DNA from: Rotaria sp. Silwood1
Taxonomy: Eukaryota; Rotifera; Eurotatoria; Philodinida; Philodinidae
DNA: 64,000 bases
Assembly: GCA_905250075.1 (NCBI GenBank)
Contig: CAJNOP010000008.1
Location: forward strand, 3,854,941-3,918,940
Reading direction: 5' to 3'
The notes below the pieces were generated by a model. The model had not been told where the DNA came from. It searched no databases and worked only from the letters and a program-made list of their open reading frames with translations. The position numbers and the translations under genes were made by a program. Of the stretch, positions 34,965-46,989 are shown piece by piece. Within the stretch, counting starts at the first letter, position 1; every line of letters starts with the position of its first letter.

Positions 34965-37594
34965 TTATTCTTCTCTCCAACTGCCAGTCTTTGGATTATA
35001 AAATAAATGTATTTCTTTCATTGAATCGACAAATGGTATGTTGATTGTATACATTGGTTCATTGTAATGTTCTTGCCAATTTAATTCAATATATAAATTC
35101 ATATTCTCATTTGGTTGATTTATGTGTATTTTATGTTCGATTGGTTCTTCACCCTTGATTAGTTTTGAATCATATATTCTTTGAGTATTTTGTTTTATAA
35201 GTATTCTTACTGTTGAAAAAAGTGTATAAGCAATATCTTGATTAAGATCTAAACCTATTATTGAAACAGTTTGTTGTTTAATCGTAATACGTAGGTGACC
35301 GGACAATTCGTTGCAGGACAATTCGTCGCGGACAATTCGTTGCGGACAATTCGTCGCATGGACAATTCGTTGCAAGACAATTCGTTGCAGGACAATTCGT
35401 CGCACGGACAATTCGNNNNNNNNNNAAGACAATTCGTTGCAGGACAATTCGTCGCACGGACAATTCGTTGCAGGGCAATTCGTCGCAACGATACAATCCA
35501 ATTATAACTTATCATTATTTTCTCATAAATGAATTGACCTATTAAGATAAGTTAGAAACACATAATTCAATGAATATGACAATTGTAGAGACTATTTGTA
35601 ATAACAAACTTTGATTTTTGATTCCGAGCAGTACAATAATCGTCTGGTACACATAAAAAGTTAAGTTCTTTGAATTATGTCAGCGGTAAAAGTTTTCTTA
35701 TAGAAACAGAAGTGGTGTTGCATTTTCTTTCAATTCCTATTGTAGCTCAGGATTTACGACACACGGAACAATAATTTGAGAAAAGAAGTGAAACTTAGTG
35801 TTCACTAGCAAAGATTGGCTTTAGCATAACTAAAAAAGCTTTTGATCAAATCTTTTTATTAAATATCCTTATTTAACGTACAAATTGTGTTAGTTTAAAA
35901 ATTATCAGCTCTTATTTGACATGTTTAAAATTAAACTAGTTTGAATTCATTGATAATTTATACAGTGCTAACACTAGTGTTGATGATTTCTCACGTTTGA
36001 GGTTTTTTCATCTCATCAGTATTAGTCGTGATGCATAAAATAGATTCGATTTTTTTTATCAAACCAGAATTTCTTATGACAATACAACCCAAAATAAAAA
36101 TTCAAAGTTTAGTGATTACAAATAGTCTCTACAATTGTCACACTCATTGAATTATGTGTTTCTAACTTATCTTAATAGGCCAATTCATTTATGAGGAAAT
36201 AATGGAAAGTTGTAATTGGATAATATCATTACGACGAATTGTCCCGCAACGAATTGTCCGACAACGAATTGTCCGACAACGAATTGTCTTGCGACGAATT
36301 GTCCATGCGACGAATTGTCCTGCAACGAATTGTCTTGCAACGAATTGTCCATGCAACGAATTGACCGTGCGACGAATTGTCCTGCAACGAATTGTCTTGC
36401 AACGAATTGTCCATGCGACGAATTGTCCGCAACGAATTGTCCGCAACGAATTGTCCTGCAACGAATTGTCCTAGCACCAATACGTATTCGTCGATGAAGT
36501 TCCCATTCAGGTATTGAAATATTTAATTTTTCCATTAATTTTCGCATAAGATCATCACACATTGCATGAATATTTAATTTAGCTAATGAAGCTAATGGGG
36601 TTGATTGTAAATTACCAATGGCTAATTTTCCACCATGTTGAGCGGCTATCATTGGAATATGCGCTGCTGGTGTTACACGTAATGATGAACCTAAGACAAG
36701 ACAAACATCAGCTTTTCTTGCATGATCAAAGCTTGTTTCTAATTCATGTTTAGGTAAACTTTCACCGAAATTAATAATTGAATCATAAAGTGTTGAACCA
36801 CATTGAGTACATTTTCGATTTGTAGCATGATCATGTACTGCAGCAGCAGTACGTGTACGAAAATCACGTAAATATTTTGTATGGCATTTTTGACATGTTT
36901 CTAAATTTGAATTTCCATGAAGTTCAGCTAACATAATTGATGGTAAACCAGATCGTAAATGTAAACCATCTGTATTTTGTGAAACAACAAAATGTAAAAG
37001 ATTTCGACGTGCTAATTCAACAAGAGCCATATGAGTAGCAGATGGAATAGCTTTTGTTGATGTTGTAGTTCGAGTTATTGGTGAACGCTTTGCACCGGGG
37101 TGATCTCGAAGTTCCCATACACCAGGACCCGTTGGTAAAATAGTATTCATCCCTGATCGAAAATCAGGGATACTAAATAAAAATAACAATAATCATTTTT
37201 ACAAAATGAAATTTTTCTGTTATATTGTATTTTTATATGGACTATTGAGTGTATAGATAAGAACAAAAATGTATCGAAAAGAAAAGAACAAAAAGCATTG
37301 GATGATGGTATTCAAAAAATCTAATATGTTGAAACTTTTTATGACTCGTTGAAGGTTAAATGCATTATATTTATAAAATTAACTTACCCAGTAGATGTCG
37401 ACACACCAGCACCTGGATATATACCATATAAATACATTATAATAAGAATTGATAATCTACTAGCCTGTAAATACAATAAAATGTTTGGCATTTCGAATCC
37501 AATCAGCTAATTGATCCAATTTTTTATCAAGGACATCTAGCGAATCGACATGTTCTTTTTTTGTTTGGTCTTCATCTGAAATTCCATGTGCCAT
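34965..37594 (-). CDS. SIRT6/7-like NAD-dependent deacylase, split by a transposon
   Basis: Exons are 37594-37465, 37412-37388 and a last exon cut into 37172-36479 and 35285-34965 by a 1185-bp insertion. Without the element and one target duplication the frame is continuous at 389 codons. The NAD fold motif reads FTGAGVSTSTGIPDFRSG across two introns; QNTDGLHLRSG and the catalytic His in ELHGN are present; zinc Cys pairs are CQKC and CTQC, followed by LYDSIINFGESLP and LGSSLRVTP. These place it in class IV with SIRT6 and SIRT7, which deacetylate histones in the nucleus. As it stands, the frame runs from the catalytic domain into the repeat and ends at 36185 (a chimeric tail of repeated GQFVA-like units), losing about 107 C-terminal residues. 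The catalytic core is intact, so partial function is possible. The first intron uses a GC donor. Confidence 0.85.
35294..35485. repeat. Left-arm minisatellite of the foldback element
   Basis: Tandem copies of GGACAATTCGTTGCA and GGACAATTCGTCGCA, 11-16 bp each. A run of ten N at 35416-35425 marks an assembly gap, so the true copy number is unknown. Confidence 0.9.
35416..35425. other. Assembly gap (ten N)
   Basis: A run of ten N falls inside the left minisatellite, where a short-read assembly is expected to collapse or break. Confidence 0.98.
36232..36478. repeat. Right-arm minisatellite of the foldback element
   Basis: Inverted copies of the left-arm unit, reading TGCAACGAATTGTCC and TGCGACGAATTGTCC. 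Most frames stay open through the array because the unit is near 15 bp and lacks stops in five frames, giving long but meaningless reading frames on both strands. Confidence 0.9.
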
Positions 37595-38185
37595 TTCTTT
37601 AATTTTTTCTTTCAAGACAAAAGTAATAAAAATAAAATCTAAAATGAAATCTTTATCTGTAAACAATATTTCCTATTGATAAATTCAGTTCTCGATAACA
37701 TACTCAAGCTTGATATTGCTTAATCAAAACAAAAGAAAAAAAAAAGTAAAATTTTGTTTATGTTAAAAACAAATGTGAATGAATGTATATTTCAATCTGT
37801 TGGCAGCATCTAAACCACATTAGAATGTGTTCTATAGTAAAGATAAAGAAATAATAACAAGAACAATCAGATCGACAACAATATCTACAATGACAAAACA
37901 AAAACAATCACAACTGGTTACGCTGTGAGTCACGCATCAAAAAAAAAACGAAAAGCCATTGCCAAAAAAAACTGGCTAAAGAACTCTTTCTATACATATC
38001 GTTCATATTTTTTTTGCTTTAAGACACACACACACAAGACAAAAGTAACTCATTAATAGATATGAGAATATATCGGAACGATTACATCTGCGTACAAAGA
38101 AAAAAAAACGAGCCTTGCAAAATAAATAAAGCAGAAAAAACACAAAACAAAAGAAATGATTACGATTCTTTTCTAATTAACTATG
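37595..38185. other. Intergenic between sirtuin start and SMAD4 stop
   Basis: About 590 bp holding the sirtuin 5' region and the SMAD4 3'-UTR (both genes read on the minus strand). An (AC)n run is near 38026-38036. Nothing else is seen. Confidence 0.5.
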
Positions 38186-41100
38186 TTATGACGGACGTAT
38201 CGACGCAGATTCAATTGATGTTGTTGAATGAGATGAGTTACTGTTGTTACTTGGTATGGACGAATTTGATGATGAGTTTGTCACATTTAATTGATGATTC
38301 ATTGAATTAAATAAATCATCAAGTAATTGAAGTGCACGATGAATTTGTATTTCAATCCAACATGGAGTTTCTTTTATTGATTGTCTAAAAGTAATACAAA
38401 CAAAAAAAAGAACAAAGAAAAAAAAAATATAAATATTTTCAATCAATAAAAATTTTACCTTGGATAATCCGGACCCCAACCTTTTACAAAACTGAGTCTT
38501 AAAACACATAAACGTCTTAAGTCATCAACACTTAAACTAGCTGATGGTGGCATTGCTTGACCATGAAGTTGTTGTTGCATTCGAGCATGTAATGCCATTT
38601 TAACATGTTGATCCATTTGAGAAAAACATTGTGATAAATCAAATACCTAATAAATTGATTTTAGAAAAAAAAAAATAAACTATTCAAAATCAATTATTTT
38701 TACACACTTTTATACAAGCTTGTGGATAAATTTTATGAACAGCATCACCTGGTGCTCGACCAGCTTCACGATCAAGATAATAAGATTGAAGAAAAACAGC
38801 TTGGTCACTATTACATCGTATCCATACATCAGCTTCATTTCGACATTCAACACGAATGCCTTTACCAATATGTAATCTACAAAAAATAATTTACTTTTCT
38901 TCTTTAGTATTGTAATTGAAAAAAAAGAATTATGTTTTTTGATAAATTTATACCGTGCTTTTTCGCTTGCTTCTGTACGATAAACATTACTTAAAGGACC
39001 TAAACAAAATCGATCTCCAACTGTAGCCATATCCATCCCACCATCAATAGTCACTTCTTTAAATGTATCTGGAACTTTAAATGTTTCACCAACTTGAATA
39101 TCACGCTCATAATAAGCGATACTACACCAATATTCACCAAAATTATTAATTAATGTTAATGGTTGAATTGTCGGTGCACTCGTCGGAACAATTGAATGTT
39201 GTTGCCCTGAAGAAAAATAATAATAAAAGAAATTAAGATAATATATTTTAAAAGACTTACATAAACTAGTTGTAGCTGGCATTGATTGTGCCCATAAAGG
39301 AACATTTCCATCTTCAAAGAAAATATTTTCAATAAAAAATTCAAGAAGATTAGTGACGTAAATACTTCAATATTGTTTATAAAGATTGAGGGAATTTTTC
39401 TCTCTATATGTGGTGATAGCAAAAACTAGTGCTCTATATTTTAGTATTCTTCAAATAATATCATAATAATAGAACTTTCATAAGAGCCGTTTTTTTTTTC
39501 ATATATAATGATAATGTTTAAGATCATTTCAAAGAAAAAAAGCTATTAATAAAATCTCTGCAGAATTAAAATGTGAAACATGGCGTAGCTGCTCTTGTTA
39601 ATTACAAGAGGATTGTTATTTTTTCGTCTATTTTGCGACATATTTCTTCGCTGTCCTTGTACTGAATTCTCCGCAAATGCAGTAAGGAAAGAGTTTATAT
39701 ATTGTAACGAGACGTTATTGATATACGATCTTTGATTGTATATCAGCAACGTTTTTTATGGTCTGTGATAGTCTCTGACTAGCATCTATCATGGTCTGTA
39801 GAAAGAGGAGAGCGATGAGTGCAAATTTCTACTTTATATACTTCAATGCTCTTTATAAATCGTGTTTTATAAAAAGTGGATGGATACTTTTTGAATTACT
39901 TTTGATAAAACCAAAATAGAGGTTCACGATTTTGATTATTCCTTAGGTCTGACCAAAAGTTCTGAGAACATTAAATAAAAATATAAAGATGCAGAAATAT
40001 TTTTAATTTTATTTTATGAAATGTTGAGGATAGTTACCATGATTATTTATATCAAGTTTAATCTTTTCTAACAATTTATTAAAAGTTTTTTTTAATTTGT
40101 TTTTCTAAAACAATTTTAGCTATCTTGGATACCACATAAGCTCATCATATTTCATTTATTTAATCAGTTAAACTTCGTTCGATAGAATCACTTAACCAAA
40201 GATTACGTAGTATTAGGTCGGGCGAATATGACATTATATTGATGCTTTTTTCTGTCAACTAATTAATAACATTGGATGAGTATGAAATCAACGATGATCG
40301 TCAAGCAATTTTGTACATTTTGAACCTGATGGCTATGTTTGTTTCCATATTTCGTTAACAAAAGGGTTCAGATAATTTTTAATATAATACTTATGATCTA
40401 CAGTCTTGCCTTTATCTACACTCAGGACTATTTGATTTAATGAATATTCTTAACAATGTTTTGCTTCACATCTATCTCCATGAGCAATAATCTTTGACAA
40501 TTGATCTTCAATAAGCCAGTTAGCATTAGATGACTTATGACTAACCTATCTAAAATAAATCCATAATTCCCATTACTAGTAATGCTAGAATACAATATGA
40601 CATGATGGAACAAAATTCCACTAAATTTTTAAAACAAATAAGATATGATTAGCTCAAGTTGTATCCAAGGTAGCTAAAATTGTTAGAAAGGATTAAACTT
40701 GATATAAATAATCATGGTAACTATCTGTAACATTTGATAAAATAAAATTAAAAATATCTCTGCATCTTTATATTTTTATTTAATGTTCTCAGAACTTTTG
40801 GTCAGATCTAATTTGAAGGAGGGCATGATGACACATTATATCGTATCAAGGATATCCTATAACAATCGATGATAAGTTGTTAATGAAATTCTTCATACTT
40901 TTTCTTGACATGAAAAGTTAAACTATTTTAACACGTCTGCATAGATGAAAACAAAACTTAACCGCTGTGTCGCAATTGACTAACTTATTAAAATATTACA
41001 AAAATTGATGTATTTCAATTGTGCTCATGCACTTTAGTACAGATTTAAGCGACACAGCTGAAATTGTCGAGAATTAAAGAACTTGGTTAGATATGTATGT

Positions 41101-42848
41101 GATAAGAATTCCGATTTTCTCCATCAAGAAAAGTATGAAAAATGACATTGACAATTTATCATGATTTACTATAGGACATTATTCGTTATAGTATTTTTCA
41201 AAGCACTCAATCGACTTCTTTTGAAAAGAAATGTACTGCAGAAGTTTTTACGATGTCTTTTCAATTATCAGATATTCATTCGAATTGTCATTCGAGGATG
41301 TACAAAACTCTACAAGGCTTACATGTCAAGATTTCATCATTTAGGAGTTATATAGATATTTTTTTTCTAGTAATTACTCTTTTAAAAAAAATACTTTATT
41401 ACATTTTTTTCGTCTTGAATAAATACTATTCTTTCGACATTGTTTTAGAAAGTTGATTAAAATAGATTAGACAAGTCAATAATATACAATTCAATAAATC
41501 TTTATGTTCTTTTTTTTTCTAATGTTGAAATTCATGTTTCTCTTTCTTGATTGTAATAAACATTATTCAGAATATTTAAAAGTATTTTCGTCACATATCA
41601 TAAAAAACAGTTCTTATCGAACTTTTATTATTATGATGTTGTTTGAAGAATGCTAAAAAAATAGACTACTATTTTTACTATCAACATATAGAGAAAGAAA
41701 ATTTCCTCAATTATTCTATATGATATTGAAGTACAATTGCCACTACTTTTGATATTCTTTAAGTATCATTTTTTTTCTTTACCTTGTGAAAGCATAGCTG
41801 CTGGAAAACTACCAACAGTAGAAACAGTATTTCCATTGGTACTATATGGATGTGGTGGACTAGGACTAGTTGTATCCGGTGCTGGATGTTGAATAACACC
41901 CATTGCTTGTGGTGAATTTTGTTCATCTACATAGTCTAGAAAAAAAGAAAAGAAAAAAAAACACAACTTGATTAAAAATTAATATGAAAAAAATCGTTCT
42001 TGTTAACCTTTCATGTAACGATATCCATCCGGTGTTGAATATAGATCACGATCATTTGATGAGGATGGGTCACCATGACCAAGTAATTGAAAACGAGGTA
42101 CAAGTGGCATTCCTGTTAAGTCTTTTCATATAGAAAAAAATTTGATAATTTATTAGGAAAAGAAAAATTCTTTAAAAAAAAACAAACATTTACCTATTCC
42201 AGGTGAAACAACACGTTCATAATGATATGGATTTACTAGAATAATACATATATATATATATATACATGTTATGTAGTGAAAATAATTATTAATTTCGTTT
42301 ACCACAAACATATTCTTGTTTAAGATCAAACGCTAAATGACAGATTTTTAAATGTTTTAATTCATTTTTATGTAAATCTGGCCAACGCCATATACGAGCA
42401 TAAATTACATGTGGGAAACCTTTTCTACCAGCAACCTATGTAGAAAAAAGAAAAATTAAAATTAATTAAGAAATTCAATGTCTAAATTAAATACTTGTAG
42501 TCTTCCATCGAGTGTTCTTTGTATAGTTACACATTTTGTTGGAATTTGTCCATTTGATGTAACTGATGCAACTAATGCATCGAGTTCGTCTTTTTTGTCT
42601 TTTAGTTTTTTAACCAAACTAAAGAAAATCATATTGAATATTTTTCTTTAAAATTACTATTTTTACCTTTCAATAGCTCGTTTCGAAAATGTTTCACTTT
42701 CACCATTTGTTCGTTGCCGATGACATAAAAGACTTGCAACAATGCCATTACATGCATCTGATGACGAGCCACCACCGCCGCTATTTGATGTTGATGCACC
42801 ATTTGATGGTGGACTATGTGAATGAGGTGGCGGAGAAGCAGATAGCAT
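38186..42848 (-). CDS. SMAD4: SMAD4, common-mediator Smad
   Basis: Eleven exons (42848-42667, 42618-42495, 42435-42303, 42235-42194, 42121-42008, 41935-41783, 39311-39261, 39206-38954, 38876-38708, 38646-38459, 38384-38186) give 535 residues, against 552 in human. It is the shared partner of receptor-activated Smads in TGF-beta and BMP signalling and a DNA-binding factor. The MH1 domain shows [20 protein letters not shown], the DNA-contact hairpin [19 protein letters not shown] and zinc ligands in [12 protein letters not shown] Pro/Ser/Thr linker follows. The MH2 domain runs from [20 protein letters not shown] through [28 protein letters not shown] and [20 protein letters not shown] to [19 protein letters not shown]. 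It lacks the C-terminal SSxS phosphorylation motif, as co-Smads do, and ends in a Ser/Asn-rich tail. Intron 6 is 2471 bp and carries a mariner remnant and a dispersed repeat. The ATG at 42848 is provisional; the frame is open a little upstream to a splice acceptor, so a 5' coding exon is possible. Confidence 0.95.
39550..39860. repeat. Dispersed repeat, copy B
   Basis: This is the best preserved of three related segments, lying in SMAD4 intron 6 beside the mariner remnant. It contains two close TATGGTCTGTGATA/CATGGTCTGTAGAA motifs and GAGAGCGATGAG. No coding capacity is visible. Confidence 0.5.
39946..40808 (-). mobile_element. Decayed mariner transposon in SMAD4 intron 6
   Basis: Inverted ends of nearly 200 bp begin GGTCTGACCAAAAGTTCTGA at the left and GGATCTGACC-like (GATCTGACCAAAAGTTC) at the right, each bordered by TA (39944-39945, 40809-40810). 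The minus strand holds broken pieces of a mariner transposase C-terminal half in the right order: VNEIWKQ near 40350, LDDHR (usual HDNAR region) near 40300, SYSPDL near 40225 followed by LWLSD. Stops and shifts interrupt them, and at 863 bp the element is shorter than a full mariner of about 1.3 kb, so it has lost internal sequence. Confidence 0.88.
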
Positions 42849-43326
42849 TCGTGACGATGATGATGATGCTGCTGCAGCAGCTAAAGATGGATGAATAAGA
42901 AGATCCAGTTTGTTAGTTATTTATTTACAAGAATGAGTTTTATTTATTGAAAAACAAGTATTGTATATATTAGTTTTTTGTTTTTTTGTTTTTGTTATTG
43001 ACTAGGCTTTTTTTCGTTTCCACATTGATGATCGACCGATAAGATGACGAGATAAACATAATGAACTACCATGTGACGTACCATTGTTCCTTCAAATAAA
43101 CTTTTTTCATTAATGATTTTAGTGACATCTTTTTATAGTCAACTGAAAGATCTTACTGGATAAAGTTTATTGATTTTATGTTTATGAATGAAACTATGTT
43201 TTTCTCTAGATTTCTTCAGAATACATTTGGAAACAAAACAATCTCTAAACAATATACAGTTGTGTCGGCAACTAATCGATAGACTACGTATTTTTGATTT
43301 TAGATAATTATTCATTAATTTATAAA
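42849..43326. promoter_or_regulatory. Divergent region, SMAD4 / TCP1
   Basis: About 480 bp between two divergent start codons. It must contain both promoters. A TTTGATTTTAG acceptor-like end at about 43302 precedes the TCP1 ATG. No TATA box is evident. Confidence 0.45.
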
Positions 43327-46300
43327 ATGGCTCAAGGTACATTATCGCTTGGTGGTGAACGTATCACAGGTATGCTTAGAATTGAATAGTTCAAACAAGA
43401 CTAACTACTTCTTTTTTCTATATATTCTAGGTGATTCAGTTCGTACTCAAAATGGTATGTGAATGTAAAGTAATTTCATGAGTTCTAATTTTGTTTTCAA
43501 ATATATAGTTTTGGCTGCTATGACAATTGCTAATATTGTTCGAACATCATTAGGTCCTCTTGGTCTTGATAAAATGCTTGTTGATGATATTGGGGTAAAT
43601 GAAATTTATTTATAATAAAATTGAATTCGAAACAAAAACTATATATAACTTAGGATGTAACTATTACAAATGATGGGGCCACTATTCTTAAACTACTTGA
43701 AGTTGAACATCCTGCTGCAAAAGTATTAGTTGAATTAGCTCAATTACAAGATCAAGAAGTTGGTGATGGTACAACTAGTGTTGTATGTTAAAGAATTCTT
43801 TTCTCTTTATTGTTGTCGTTTTTATAAATTAATTTTTAAAGGTAATCATTGCTGCTGAATTACTGAAAAATGCTGATCAACTTGTTAAGCAAAAAATTCA
43901 TCCAACATCAGTTATTAGTGGTTATAAACTTGCTTGCAAGTAAGAAATATAACGTTGTATTTTCATTTACAAATATTGATATCGTTTTTAGACTAGCGGT
44001 AAAATATATTCACGATAAAATGGTTATTCCTGTGGATGAATTAGGTGGTGAATGTTTAATAAATGTTGCTAAAACATCTATGGCTAGTAAAGTTATTGGA
44101 ATGTATGTATTTGATGCTTATAGAAGACATCTCAAAGTTCTATCGGGAAAGTTAACGTAAATATTTCGTATACAACTTAAAAGATCATAATATTAGAATA
44201 AGTATTGTTTATTAATAATTAAACGTGAGTCACCTATGGTTATGAAATAAAAACTTCAAGTTTTGCTCGGCAGAATGCAACAACTGAGGATTGTATTAAA
44301 GTTAGATATTAGTGCTTTTGTGAAACTAGTGCAGTGAAAGATTGAGAATAGTCTGGAAGATAGTCAAATTTAACAGAAAGAAAAAGTCGACGGATTTCGT
44401 GAAGTTTATGAAGAATGAAACATAATCAAGTGTTCTAGCTGTTGCGAAGGTCTACTCTATTTCATGAACAACAACACACTGAGCTATAATTCTATATCTT
44501 TTATCGAAAAGATTCAAAGTGCAATTTGTTCGTGGAATAGAACAGGTCCTTTCAACAACTTGATCACTTTATTATGGTTCATATTTCATAAATATCATGA
44601 ACTTCCTCGACTTTTTCATCTAAATTTTTGATATTCTTCCACTGTATCAGTTTCACAAAAGCATTAAACTGTAACTTAAATGTAATCTACATTTAGAGTA
44701 CCTCCGCCGACTTTGACTAACAGTTTCCGTTCCAAAACACTAGATTACTAAAGATTAGTCATTTATACAACAATTCGTATTGTAGTGTTTATAGATACAG
44801 ACATTTCGCTGAAAATATATGGAACAAAACTTTAAAGAATATACCATCATATTATTAAAAAATCAATCAAATCTGTTGAATTGTATAAGAAATATTATAT
44901 ATTAACTTTCCTGACGGACTTTTAGAATTCTGTGTAAATTACTTTTGAATGTTTATTTTTGTTGTTGATAGGGATGCAGATTTTTTTGCTAAAATGTGTG
45001 TTGATGCATCAAATTTGGTTAAATTTAATGAAAAGGATAAAATAGTTGTACCAATTAAATCAATCAATGTTTTAAAAGCACATGGTAGATCAACACATGA
45101 AAGTGTATTAATATCGGGTTATGCACTTAATTGTACAGTTGCATCACAATTAATGACCAAACGAATAACAAATGCTAAAATAGCATGTCTGGATTTTAGT
45201 TTACAAAAAGTCCGAATGAAATTAGGTGTACAAATCGTTGTTGAAGATCCTGAAAAACTTGAAGCAATACGAAGAAGGTTTGAAAGATATTTTTATATTT
45301 ATTTTTAAATTTTCTATTTGAAAATAAAATTCATTTAGAGAAACTGATATTGCTAAAGAACGTGTAGCTAAATTACTTAATGCTGGAGCTAATGTAATAT
45401 TAACAACAGGTGGTATTGATGATCTTTGTTTAAAACAATTTGTTGAAGCTGGAGCTATGGCAGTTAGACGTTGTAAAAAAGCAGACTTAAAACGTATTGC
45501 AAAAGCAACAGGAGGTTCGATTTCTTTAAGAAAATAAGAATTCCTTGATCAATATTAGTCTTTTTATTGTTTATTTTTGTTTGTAGCAACATTATTAACA
45601 GCTTTAGCAAATATGGAAGGTGAAGAATCTGTTGATGCATCTGTCATTGGTAGTGCTGATGAAGTCGTTCAAGAACGTATTTGTGATGATGAACTTATTC
45701 TTATTCGTGGACCAAAAGCACGTACAGCTGCATCAATTATAATACGTGGTGCAAATGATTTTATGTGTGACGAAATCGAACGTTCGGTACATGATGCATT
45801 ATGTGTTATTAAACGTGTATTAGAGTCAAAACAAGTTGTACCTGGTGGTGGTTGCTGTGAAGCAGCACTTTCAATTTATTTAGAAAATTTTGCTACGACA
45901 GTTGTATGTATAGTGACGCACAAAAGTTTACAGCAGTTGTATTTTTAAGTTTTTTTCTTCATGGTAATAGATAGCAAAAATCTGAAGAAAAAAAACGTTT
46001 GTGTAGCTGAAACTATTCTCTATTATGATTAATAGATTTGAAGACTTTATCGAAACTGCTTAGAGGAGAGTTTGCGAAAAACCAAGGCCCTCAAAACATC
46101 TATCTGGCTTTCATTCAAAGCTTTTCGGAAAAGACTTAATTTGATAGGAGAAGATGACATGTTTTCGATATCTCCACGACCTCTCTTCATCGAACTATAC
46201 TCAATTACAGAATGTCCCCTATCCCACCCACAAGCATCAAACATGACAAAAACATTAAAATTTTCAGTTGAAAAATGCTTTTTTGGGTCTTCTCTGAAAT

Positions 46301-46989
46301 TGAATACAGTTAGATGAAGGAAGGTCATAGAGAAATCGGAGCCATATCATTTTTACACATCGAGTGAGTTTTTTTCCTAAAAGCTTCGAATGAAAACTAG
46401 AATAGAAGTTTTAGGGTCTTAGTTTTCCGCAGATTTTTATTCAAGCTATTTTGTTGGAATCTTCGTACCTACCAATTCTGATAGAGAACCATTTCAACTA
46501 CATGAATATTTTTTTCATATTTGTACTAGCTATTATGATCCATAAAAAGCTTAAAAGTACAACTGCTCTTAACTTATGTTCGCCATTATATTTATTGAAC
46601 TTGTTTTAATGAAAGAAAATTCTTCTTTTCTTTAGAGCTCACGCGAACAATTAGCTATTGCTGAATTTGCAACAGCATTGTTATCAATACCGAAAGCATT
46701 GAGTGTTAATGCTGCACAAGATGCAACAGAACTTATTGCTAAACTTCGTGCTTATCATAATGCATCACAAACACAAAAGGATAAAGAACAACTTAAATGG
46801 TTTGGTTTAGATCTTCAAAGTGGAAAAGTTCGTGATTGTAAATCAAGTGGTGTATTTGAACCAGCTATATCAAAAATAAAATCATTAAAATATGCAACTG
46901 AAGCAGCAATTACTATTTTACGTATTGATGATATGATTAAACTTGATAAAGAAGAAAAGAAAGGTGGACATGGCGATGAGTGCATGTAA
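43327..46989 (+). CDS. TCP1: T-complex protein 1 alpha (CCT1)
   Basis: Ten exons (43327-43369, 43431-43454, 43509-43594, 43654-43782, 43842-43939, 43992-44102, 44972-45277, 45339-45514, 45587-45903, 46636-46989) give 547 residues. This is the alpha subunit of the cytosolic chaperonin TRiC/CCT, which folds actin, tubulin and other proteins. Family motifs are all present: [20 protein letters not shown], the ATPase loop [44 protein letters not shown], the alpha-specific [56 protein letters not shown] and [13 protein letters not shown]. Introns at 44103-44971 (869 bp) and 45904-46635 (732 bp) are much longer than the rest. Reading frames of 81 and 93 codons on both strands in the latter show no similarity I recognise. 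Confidence 0.97.

Larger units (their letters stand above)
35294..36478. mobile_element. 1185-bp foldback transposon inside the sirtuin exon
   Basis: The element is bounded by exact 8-bp direct repeats AATACGTA at 35286-35293 and 36479-36486. Ends are inverted (GGTGACCGGACAATTCG against GGTGCTAGGACAATTCG). Each arm has an outer minisatellite of about 15-bp units and an inner unique inverted segment of over 100 bp, at about 35485-35605 and 36105-36231, matching closely (for example AGATAAGTTAGAAACACATA). The middle, about 35640-36085, is AT-rich and has no coding frame. An 8-bp duplication suits hAT, P or Merlin-type transposition; the tandem repeats inside the arms recall Foldback and Galileo elements of Drosophila. 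The element is non-autonomous. Confidence 0.9.

Noticed and set aside
35258-36497. Many frames on both strands across the sirtuin insertion
   Set aside because: They are products of the 15-bp repeat unit, which lacks stops in most frames; only the sirtuin-derived parts are real coding sequence.
46047-46328. 93- and 81-codon frames on both strands within a TCP1 intron
   Set aside because: They overlap each other and have no recognisable similarity.
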